DNA from: Actinomyces oricola
GTDB lineage: Bacteria > Actinomycetota > Actinomycetes > Actinomycetales > Actinomycetaceae
Assembly: GCF_004104015.1 (NCBI RefSeq)
Contig: NZ_RYFV01000020.1
Span: forward strand, 1 to 60,468
Reading direction: 5' to 3'
Length of the DNA stretch: 60,468 nucleotides
Part shown: in pieces, positions 54,364-60,468 of the stretch
Numbering within the stretch: the first letter of the stretch is position 1
How the letters are laid out: every line of letters begins with the position of its first letter
Program-made: the position numbers and the translations under genes
Notes under the pieces: model-generated
Databases searched by the model: none
Told to the model about the DNA's origin: nothing
What the model saw: the letters and a program-made list of their open reading frames with translations, nothing else

Positions 54364-55173
54364 TCAGTGCAAGGCGTCGAGCAGGTGTTCGACAACGTCG
54401 TGCACCACCTGCGCAATGGACCGGCGGCCGGTGCTCCTGCGGCCCGGCGCCCCCGGCCTCTCCGGCTGGCCGGCAACAGCGTCAATGCAGGCCAGCCCAA
54501 CCACATGCACGCCCCGCGACGCCAGGACCATGGCCTCGGACACGCCGTCGGCGATAACGACATCCGCCCCTAGAAGGGCCAGCATCCTGGTCTCGGCGGG
54601 GGTGGGGCGCATGGGCACGGGCAGGAATGCAGCGACCGCACTGCTCTTAACGCCTTCGACGACGCTCAGGCGCTCCGCCAGCCGCTGATCCCAGCCGATC
54701 CCCAGGGGGCCGGCCACCGGTAGGGGCAGGAGGGGGCTGCCGCTGAGGTTGAGGTGGTCGCCGACCACCAGGACATCTCCGGGTTCCGCTCCCCCCACCG
54801 AGTCGGCGCGGGTGACGAGGAGCGCCGCCCGTATTCCCGCACCAGCGGCAATGCGGGCGAAGGCGGTAGTGCGGTCGGCGGGCGCCCCCTCGAAGAGGGA
54901 GGTGCGTCCGCGGGCTATGAGCACACCCAGCCCGTCGCGGTCAAAGGACATGAGCTCGTCCTCCTGACCGGGGCCGCTGGGGGCGCTCACGCCGGGCAGG
55001 AAGGACAGGCGGATACTGGAGGCGGGGCGGCCCCAGGCGGCGTCAATCTTGGTGAGGTAGATGGGATCGGCGACAATGAGCAGGTCGTGGCGGGCCCGGC
55101 CGGTGGCCAGGACGATGGAGGCGCCGTCGGGATCCTCGTCCCAGGTGCCGGCCGCGGTGGGTTGGGTAGTCAA
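54364..55173 (-). CDS. Divergent purine-nucleoside phosphorylase-like protein
   Basis: A 269-residue protein of the PNP/MTAP fold. VLIARGRTSLFEG corresponds to the family's GRxHxYEG motif with His replaced by Ser. DHLNLSGSPLL matches DHINLTGxNPL. The C-terminal EAMVLASRGVHVVGLACIDAVAG matches the purine-binding EVIxARxxGxRVxGxSxxTNxAAG region with Asn replaced by Asp. Purine nucleoside phosphorolysis is possible but altered specificity or loss of activity should be considered. I chose TTG 55173 as start because GGGAGGAG lies about 7 nt upstream; ATG 55197 sits before that site. Convergent with the sirtuin gene and divergent from hrpB. Confidence 0.75.
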   Translation of the reverse strand: MTTQPTAAGTWDEDPDGASIVLATGRARHDLLIVADPIYLTKIDAAWGRPASSIRLSFLPGVSAPSGPGQEDELMSFDRDGLGVLIARGRTSLFEGAPADRTTAFARIAAGAGIRAALLVTRADSVGGAEPGDVLVVGDHLNLSGSPLLPLPVAGPLGIGWDQRLAERLSVVEGVKSSAVAAFLPVPMRPTPAETRMLALLGADVVIADGVSEAMVLASRGVHVVGLACIDAVAGQPERPGAPGRRSTGRRSIAQVVHDVVEHLLDALH

Positions 55174-55419
55174 GGATCTTCTCCTCCCCCAGGGCATTCG
55201 CTCTCACTATGAGCGTACTGGCCTTGGCAAGTCCTTGCTCTGCAGTCGTTGAGGCTCGCTCCCCGAGGGTGCGCCCAAGGCCCGCTGTCGCACGGTGGTC
55301 CTGCGGCAAAGTCCCCGGCCATGTGACTGCTGTCACCCCACATTGTGGACGCCGGCCCCAGGCGCCAGATCCACTCCCCGGGCAGTGGCCGGCCCGGCGC
55401 CTCGAGTGACAATGCGCTC

Positions 55420-58227
55420 GTGGATCCCATTGCCCGGCTCCTCGCCAGCCCGCCCGATCTTCCCGTGGTCGCCGCCCTGCCTGAGTTGCGCAGCCTCCTC
55501 GCCCCCAATAGCGCTCCGCCCCACACCCCTGGGGCCGCGGCGCCACGGGCGCCCGGCCGCCCAATGCCCGGTGGCGCCGGCGGCCTGGACGACGCCGCTG
55601 TTGAGCGCGCGGCATTGACGGCCCCAACCCTGGTGGTCACTGCTCCCCCAGGGACCGGCAAGACCACACTGGTCCCGCCATTGGTCGCCGACGTGCTGCG
55701 CGCCGCCACTCCTGTCCCCAACCAGGGCCCCGTAGGGCCTGCTGCGCCAACACCAGGGGCGCCGCCGAACCCGCCCGGCCGGGTCATTGTCACCCAGCCC
55801 CGCCGCGTCGCCACCCGGGCCGCCGCCCGCCGCCTGGCCTGGCTTCTGGGTGAAGAGGTCGGGGCCACGGTGGGCTACGCGGTGCGCGGCGAGCGGCGCA
55901 GTGGCCCGGACACCCGCATTGAGGTGGTCACTGCCGGGCTGCTCCTGCGCCGTCTCCAAGCCGACCCCGAACTCAGCGGCGTGGACGCCGTCGTCCTCGA
56001 TGAGGTCCACGAACGCTCGCTGGACTCCGATCTGCTCCTGGCCCTCCTGCTGGACGCGCGCGCCGCCCTGCGCGAGGACCTGGTGCTGGTGGCCATGTCG
56101 GCCACTGCGGATGCCGGCCGCCTGCGCACCCTGCTCGGCTCGGCCGGGCGGGATGCCCCACTGGTGGAGGTGCCCGGGGTGAGGCACCCCGTCACAGAGG
56201 TCTGGGCCCCTTCACGGACCCAGCGCCTGGGCCCGCGAGGCGTACCCGAGGGCTTCCTCGCCCATGTGGCCGCCACCACGGTTCAGGCGCTGAGAGGGGA
56301 TGACGGCGACGCCCTCGTTTTCCTGCCCGGCGCGCGGGAGGTCGACGAGGTGGTTCGGCGATTGCGCACCGAGCTGCCCGGACAGGTTGACGTCCTCCCG
56401 CTGCACGGGCGCCTGTCGGGGCGCGCCCAGGATGCGGCGCTAACCCCCTCACCCCCGGGACGACGGCGAGTGGTGGTCTCCACCAGTGTCGCCGAGTCCT
56501 CGCTGACGGTGCCCGGGGTGAGGATCGTTGTCGACTCGACCCTGGCTCGCGAGCCCCGCCTTGACGTGGTCCGCTCGATCTCCGGGCTGGTGACAGTCGG
56601 AGAGTCCCGTTCAGCGGGCGTGCAGCGCGCTGGGCGGGCCGGACGGGAGGGACCCGGCGTAGTCCATCGCTGTTGCACCCCCACCGACTGGGCGCGCGCC
56701 AGCGCGGCGCCCACCCCTGAGATCCTCTCAGCCGACCTGACCGGGGCGGCCCTGGAGTTGGCGGTGTGGGGTGCGCCCGGAGGCGCGGGGCTGGCGTGGA
56801 TCGATGCGCCACCAGCGCCCGCCCTCAGGGCGGCGCATCAGGCGCTCGCAGAACTCGGGCTCATGGACGACGACTCCCGCGTAACCCCATTGGGCCGCGC
56901 CGCGGCCGGGCTTCCCGCAGGCCCCCGCCTGGCCCGGGCACTGCTGGTGGCGGCCCCGGTCCTGGGGGTGCGGCGCTGCGCGGAGGCGGTGGCCCTGCTC
57001 AGCGCCGACCTGCGCGCACCGGGCGGGGATCTGGTGGCCCTGGCGCGGCAGGTGCGTTCCGGGCAGGGGGAGGCGGCCTCGTCATGGAGGGCGGAGGCGG
57101 TCCGCCTGCGTCGAGCCGTGGAGGCGGTGCGCGCCTCGCACAATGACGGTGACTTCGACGCACTTGGTGCCCCGCCCGGGCTCTTTGAGGTGTTCTCCGG
57201 CCCCGGGTTTGAGGAGGCGGTGGCCCTGGTGGCCGCGCTGGCCCGCCCCGAGTGGGTCGGGCGGCGTCGGGGGCCGGCCCCGGCGGCAGGGGTCGAGGCG
57301 GGTTATGCGAGCGTGGCCGGAACCGGGATGCGCCTGCCGGCGGGCTCCGCCCTGGCCTCAAGTCAATGGCTGGCGGTGGCCGACATCAGCCGCCTGCCGG
57401 GGCGCGGCGATGCCCTCATCCGTGCGGCCGCGCCGATCAGCCGGGAGCAGGCCCTCGCCGCGGCCGGGGCGTGGCGGGTGGAGGAGGAGCGCAGCGTGTG
57501 GGAGGCCGGTCGGTTGCGCTCCGAGAAGGTGAGTCGGTTGGGGGCCATTACGCTGGGGACCACTCCCGCGCCTGTCCCGGACCCCACGGCAGTGGGGGAT
57601 GCCGTCGTCGCCGCGGTGCGGGCCGAGGGGCTGGAGGTGCTGCCATGGGACCGGGGCGCCCGCGAGTTCCTGGCCAGGCTCGCCCTGGTCCACGCTCACA
57701 TTGGTCAGCCCTGGCCCGCCGTGGACGAGGCGGCACTGCTGGAGCGCGCCCCGCACTGGCTGGCGCCGGCGGTGGCGAACCTGGCGGCGTCGGGTCCCAA
57801 GCGCTTCGACATAGCCCGGTTGGATGTCTGCGGGGCGCTGCGCGCCCTGCTGCCGTGGCCGCAGGCGACGCACCTGGACGAGCTAGCCCCAGAGCGCCTG
57901 GCAGTGCCCTCCGGCTCCCGGGCGCGCCTGTCCTACGCGGGTGAGGACGGTGCTCCACTGGAACGGCCGGTGCTGGCGGTGCGCGTGCAGGAGTGCTTCG
58001 GGTGGGCGCATACGCCCCGGGTGGTCAATGGGCGGGTGCCGGTACTCATCCACCTGCTCTCCCCGGCCCGCCGACCGGTGGCCGTCACCGACGACCTGGC
58101 TTCCTTCTGGGAGAACAGCTACCCGCAGGTGCGCGCCGAACTGCGCGGCCGCTACCCCAAGCACGCCTGGCCCACGGACCCCTGGACGGCCCCCGCCACC
58201 AGGGCCACCAGGCGACGCCCCCGGTGA
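55420..58227 (+). CDS. hrpB: ATP-dependent helicase HrpB
   Basis: A 935-residue DEAH-box helicase of bacterial RNA metabolism. Motif I is VTAPPGTGKTTL, Ia TQPRRVATRAAARRLAW, II VVLDEVHERS (DEVH), III MSATADAGRL, V STSVAESSLTVPGVRIVVDS and VI QRAGRAGREGPG. The C-terminal HrpB-specific domain ends with LPWPQATHLDELAPERLAVP and SFWENSYPQVRAELRGRYPKHAWP. I place the start at GTG 55420 (VDPIARLLASPPDLPV), where homology begins. GTG 55345 would add 25 unconserved residues. A cleft between motifs Ia and I contains a low-complexity insert of about 30 residues (NQGPVGPAAPTPGAPPNPPG). Confidence 0.93.
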   Translation: MDPIARLLASPPDLPVVAALPELRSLLAPNSAPPHTPGAAAPRAPGRPMPGGAGGLDDAAVERAALTAPTLVVTAPPGTGKTTLVPPLVADVLRAATPVPNQGPVGPAAPTPGAPPNPPGRVIVTQPRRVATRAAARRLAWLLGEEVGATVGYAVRGERRSGPDTRIEVVTAGLLLRRLQADPELSGVDAVVLDEVHERSLDSDLLLALLLDARAALREDLVLVAMSATADAGRLRTLLGSAGRDAPLVEVPGVRHPVTEVWAPSRTQRLGPRGVPEGFLAHVAATTVQALRGDDGDALVFLPGAREVDEVVRRLRTELPGQVDVLPLHGRLSGRAQDAALTPSPPGRRRVVVSTSVAESSLTVPGVRIVVDSTLAREPRLDVVRSISGLVTVGESRSAGVQRAGRAGREGPGVVHRCCTPTDWARASAAPTPEILSADLTGAALELAVWGAPGGAGLAWIDAPPAPALRAAHQALAELGLMDDDSRVTPLGRAAAGLPAGPRLARALLVAAPVLGVRRCAEAVALLSADLRAPGGDLVALARQVRSGQGEAASSWRAEAVRLRRAVEAVRASHNDGDFDALGAPPGLFEVFSGPGFEEAVALVAALARPEWVGRRRGPAPAAGVEAGYASVAGTGMRLPAGSALASSQWLAVADISRLPGRGDALIRAAAPISREQALAAAGAWRVEEERSVWEAGRLRSEKVSRLGAITLGTTPAPVPDPTAVGDAVVAAVRAEGLEVLPWDRGAREFLARLALVHAHIGQPWPAVDEAALLERAPHWLAPAVANLAASGPKRFDIARLDVCGALRALLPWPQATHLDELAPERLAVPSGSRARLSYAGEDGAPLERPVLAVRVQECFGWAHTPRVVNGRVPVLIHLLSPARRPVAVTDDLASFWENSYPQVRAELRGRYPKHAWPTDPWTAPATRATRRRPR

Positions 58228-58413
58228 GGGCCGGGCCGTGGGCTCGATATGGGCTGGTTTGGTCTGGGGGACGCCCCGGTGGGGGCCGGGTCGTGGCGGC
58301 GCTCCAGGAGGCACAAGATCACGATGGAATCGCGGTGGACGTGAGCGCGCTGCGGTCATGGGCGGAGGCCGTCGACGGAGGCGGGGCGCGCAGGCTCTGC
58401 GCGCTGCATACGA

Positions 58414-58455
58414 GTATCCCGGGCGCCTCACCAGAAGGTGAGGCGCCCGGGATAC
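58414..58455 (-). terminator. Terminator of tRNA-Ser(CGA)
   Basis: A 19-bp perfect stem (58414-58432 with 58437-58455) and a 4-nt loop, beginning 6 nt after the tRNA 3' end on the minus strand. The distal end reads CTCGTATGC without a T-run. It may also stop transcription from hrpB. Confidence 0.75.
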
Positions 58456-58461
58456 CGGTGG

Positions 58462-58547
58462 CGGTAGCGCTGGGATTCGAACCCAGGGTGGCTATGAACC
58501 ACACAGACTTTCGAGATCTGCACCTTCGGCCGCTCGGACACGCTACC
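58462..58547 (-). tRNA. tRNA-Ser (CGA anticodon)
   Basis: An 86-nt class II tRNA on the minus strand. The acceptor GGTAGCG pairs with CGCTACC, with discriminator G. The anticodon arm CAGAT-CTCGAAA-GTCTG gives anticodon CGA. A long variable arm (GTGGTTCATAGCCAC) and T arm CTGGGTTCGAATCCCAG follow. CCA is not encoded. Confidence 0.96.
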
Positions 58548-59113
58548 TCGAGGCCTGAGGTTACACGCCCGGTGCCCACCCCCAAAACGCGTTCACCTGC
58601 GAGGTCCCTCACCCCCACGGGGGCACCGCAAAGACGATGCCGAAGAGGATCGACGCACGCGGACCCCTCACCCCCACGGAGGCACCGCAAGCTCGGCCGG
58701 ACTGGAGGCGAAAACATAGGTTCAACCCCCACCGCCAGGGGACACCACTGGGAGGCCCGCCCACGGCTCCCGGCGGCTCCCAGCCACGGCGGCTCCCGGC
58801 TGCCCCGGTCGGCTGGCCCACGGCTCCCGGCTGCCCCGGTCGGCTGGCCCACGGCTCCCGGCTGCCCTCGGTCGGCCCGCCCACGGCTCCCGGCGGCTCC
58901 CGGCCGGAACCGGGTAACCGCCGTTGCCATGTTCTTGGCCGCCGCGCCCGCAGTCGCCGCCGGCCCCCCTGATACGGCGCCAATAGCCGGCCACCGCCCC
59001 GACAGGCGACCGCCATTCCAATCGGGTAACGCCCGGCAGTTCCACGCGGGGAGCCGAGTGGCCCGTGATTCGATGTACTCGATCCCAGCCCGCCCCTCAC
59101 CCGCTTAACTCTC
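58548..59113. other. Repeat-rich intergenic region
   Basis: A 566-bp gap. TCACCCCCACGG followed by AGGCACCGCAA or GGGCACCGCAA occurs twice, about 61 bp apart (near 58608 and 58669). A 31-bp tandem repeat follows, listed separately. Translations across it are Pro/Arg/Gly-rich and shared between strands, so no gene is called. Confidence 0.5.
58801..58893. repeat. 31-bp tandem repeat, three copies
   Basis: TGCCCCGGTCGGCTGGCCCA starts units at 58801 and 58832, with a third variant at 58863 (TGCCCTCGGTCGGCCCGCCC); each unit ends ACGGCTCCCGGC. Related CGGCTCCCGG elements flank the block on both sides. Confidence 0.8.
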
Positions 59114-59455
59114 ATGGACACTCCTCCGTACCCCTTCCCCGCCGTGCCCGCTCAAGCCCCCCGCGAATGCAGTCTGATCCGTGCCTGCGCCCCCTTTGTG
59201 GCGACTTTCGTTCTCGGCGCTGGTGTGGGTGCCGCCGCTGAAAGCTCCTTCGCCGAACCGACGGCGGAGGCCTCACCGGTTGTCACTGTGGTCTACACAC
59301 CGGCGCCAGTGCCCGCGGCAGCAACACCAAGCCCAATATCCACACCGGCCCCGCCGCCTCCCGAACCGGAGCCCACCGTGGAGGTCCCACCCGAGTGGCC
59401 GGCCGGTGATGCCGGTGATGCGGAAGACGGCGAGGAGTCCCCGACCGGGTCATAG
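59114..59455 (+). CDS. Small exported Pro-rich protein, hypothetical
   Basis: A 113-residue protein. After a polar N-terminus, ACAPFVATFVLGAGVGAAAE is a likely membrane anchor or signal. The rest is Pro/Ala/Thr/Glu-rich (PAPPPPEPEPTVEVPPEWP), typical of actinobacterial wall-spanning linkers, and ends acidic. There is no good ribosome-binding site before ATG 59114. A TTAACT lies 3 nt upstream, too close for the usual leaderless spacing. No family recognised. It could be a genuine small envelope protein or a chance frame. Confidence 0.45.
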   Translation: MDTPPYPFPAVPAQAPRECSLIRACAPFVATFVLGAGVGAAAESSFAEPTAEASPVVTVVYTPAPVPAAATPSPISTPAPPPPEPEPTVEVPPEWPAGDAGDAEDGEESPTGS

Positions 59456-59997
59456 CCCGATTCCTGACAGTTCGGTGGGATTGTCGCGCGTCAAGACCTG
59501 CGGCTGCATCGGTGGGCGGGTGGCCGGCGGGGTTGGCGGTGTTGCACATTCTTCTTGCGCCGGCCTGTGGGGGATCGTTGGTATTTCAACGATCCCCCGT
59601 CGCAGAGGATCGGTTCGACAAGGATGAATGTGCAACGACGTACCCATTCGCACATTCATCCCATCCCCGGGCCCCTAGATCCCGAGCAGATCCGCAGGAT
59701 TCCGCGCCTCCCCACTCCTTGAGGGAAGAAAGAATGTGCAACCCCCAGACCCGGGCGCACCCCCGGGGGGAGCCCAGACGGCGCCGAGGGATCCCAGGCG
59801 GCGCAAGCCCCGGGAGCCGGGCAGCATGAGAGCCGACAGGAACACCCCCGCCCCGCAGCCGCACGCAACAACCCGGTCGCACTCATCAACCAAGACAACA
59901 CGCGACAGACCGGCACAACTCAGGAGTCCCGGGCCGGGTTATAGGACTCCTCTGGGCCCGAACCGCCCCGGAGCGCGGCACGCGCCCGATTTCCGGC
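59456..59997. other. Intergenic region with nested inverted repeats
   Basis: A 542-bp gap without a convincing gene. The main content is the GTTGCACATTC inverted-repeat array and its inner hairpin (next entry). The remainder to the acetyltransferase remnant is GC-rich with no structure that I can support. Confidence 0.5.
59541..59742. repeat. Four GTTGCACATTC-like motifs in inverted pairs around a hairpin
   Basis: GTTGCACATTC at 59541-59551 is matched by its exact reverse complement at 59626-59636. Between them GGGGGATCGTTG (59569-59580) pairs with 59587-59598 around a 6-nt loop. A third partial copy (GCACATTC, 59650-59657) is matched in inverted orientation by GAATGTGCAAC at 59732-59742. 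This gives two consecutive stem-loop arrangements, the first with an inner hairpin. Confidence 0.8.
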
Positions 59998-60315
59998 TCA
60001 CTCCTCCGGCACGCGGCGCAGCACTCGGGCGGGAACACCGCCGACAACCGTCAGCGGTGGCACATTCTTGGTGACGACCGCGCCGGCCGCTATCACCGCC
60101 CCCGCCCCAATGGTCACCCCTGAGGTAATGACGGCCTTGGCGCCCACCCAGACGTCTTCCTCCAGGGTGATGGGGGCCGGGTGCGTGGTGGCGCGGTCGG
60201 CCACGGCCAGGGAGTGGTTGAGCGTGGCCATGACGACGTCATGGCCAATGAAGCAACGGTCTCCAATCCAGATACCGCCCTGGTCCTGGAAGCGGCAACC
60301 GGAGTTGATGAACAC
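59998..60315 (-). pseudogene. Truncated maltose/galactoside O-acetyltransferase-like gene
   Basis: The C-terminal ~105 residues of a hexapeptide-repeat acyltransferase. FINSGCRFQDQGGIWIGDRC, IGHDVVMATLNHSL (catalytic His region), EEDVWVGAKAVITSGVTIGA and VVGGVPARVLRRVPEE match maltose O-acetyltransferase/NodL-type left-handed beta-helix proteins, normally about 185-200 residues. The N-terminal ~85 residues are missing. Upstream, in frame, comes unrelated Pro-rich sequence and a stop at 60430-60432, so the gene looks cut by an insertion near 60320-60340. GTG 60315 is the only start in the open part; a functional product is unlikely. Confidence 0.8.
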
Positions 60316-60329
60316 GTCCTGACCAGGGG

Positions 60330-60468
60330 CTCGGCAAAGTTGTTTGTTGTGGGGCTGGCCTGGGGTGATGGCGGGTTCTGGGGGTGCGGGGGTTGCGGCG
60401 TGGCCTGCCTGGGAGATGATGGATAGTGCTTAAACAGTCCTGCATTCCTCGAAGGTGAGGCCACGCCG
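60330..60468 (-). mobile_element. Probable insertion-sequence end with the 3' tail of its gene
   Basis: At the right edge a minus-strand frame ends RRGLTFEECRTV followed by TAA (60430-60432). About 100 bp of non-coding, GC-rich DNA then leads to the broken acetyltransferase. GGGGCTCGGCAAAGTTGTTT near 60326-60350 has the look of an IS terminal repeat. The transposase family cannot be told from 12 residues. The left boundary is approximate. Confidence 0.4.

Noticed and set aside
58801..58893. CRISPR array
   Set aside because: The 31-bp units are directly abutting with no spacers and no cas genes are present.
57993..59108. 371-codon plus-strand frame
   Set aside because: Overlaps hrpB 3' end, tRNA-Ser and intergenic repeats; low-complexity translation.

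Overview
This window is high-GC actinobacterial DNA. Lsr2, CarD, a SenX3/RegX3-PhoU cluster, zinc-finger-less TopA with a lysine tail, TAP-type exported hydrolases and probable leaderless promoters (TANNNT 6-7 nt before the start) all point to Actinomycetota. The gene mix suggests an Actinomyces-like member of the Actinomycetaceae; that genus-level call is inference. Both edges lie in insertion sequences: an IS5-type transposase tail at 2-118 and the 3' end of another reading frame at 60430-60468 that truncates an acetyltransferase. The window therefore looks like an assembly piece broken at repeated elements.

Layout. 1-6250: IS remnant, two short doubtful reading frames, then a 1783-residue HEPN / superfamily 1 helicase / endonuclease-fold protein, the best candidate for a defence or nucleic-acid surveillance system, followed by 27-bp tandem repeats ending in a 46-bp perfect palindrome. 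6.2-14.1 kb: housekeeping and regulation (UMF1-type MFS, ispD, carD, regX3-senX3, divergent phoU, gpmA, lsr2, tRNA-Thr). 14.6-27 kb: asparaginase, exported TAP hydrolase, holB-tmk, a lipoprotein/response regulator/kinase operon, topA, and an Aer-like PAS protein. 27-33 kb: an OmpR-type regulator and kinase, a large exported/membrane protein and a GT2 glycosyltransferase. 33-42 kb: recR-dnaX and a 1617-residue double-ASKHA 2-hydroxyacyl-CoA dehydratase activase, with a divergent TetR gene and two matching operator-like dyads between them. 43-50 kb: GC-rich 20-bp repeats, tRNA-Ser(GGA), SRP RNA, a Bcr/CflA-like exporter, a septum-formation lipoprotein, a LytR_C protein and a uracil/xanthine permease. 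50-60.4 kb: a catalytically degenerate glutamine amidotransferase, a repeat-rich membrane protein, sirtuin, divergent PNP-like protein, HrpB helicase, tRNA-Ser(CGA), repeat-rich intergenic DNA and the truncated acetyltransferase.

Functional links. Phosphate sensing (SenX3/RegX3/PhoU), envelope signalling (two more two-component pairs, one co-transcribed with a DUF3060 lipoprotein), replication and repair (HolB, Tmk, TopA, RecR, DnaX) and nucleobase/nucleoside handling (UraA, PNP-like) are the main themes. Most of the strand is coding. Several intergenic spaces carry strong hairpins that fit terminators between convergent genes.
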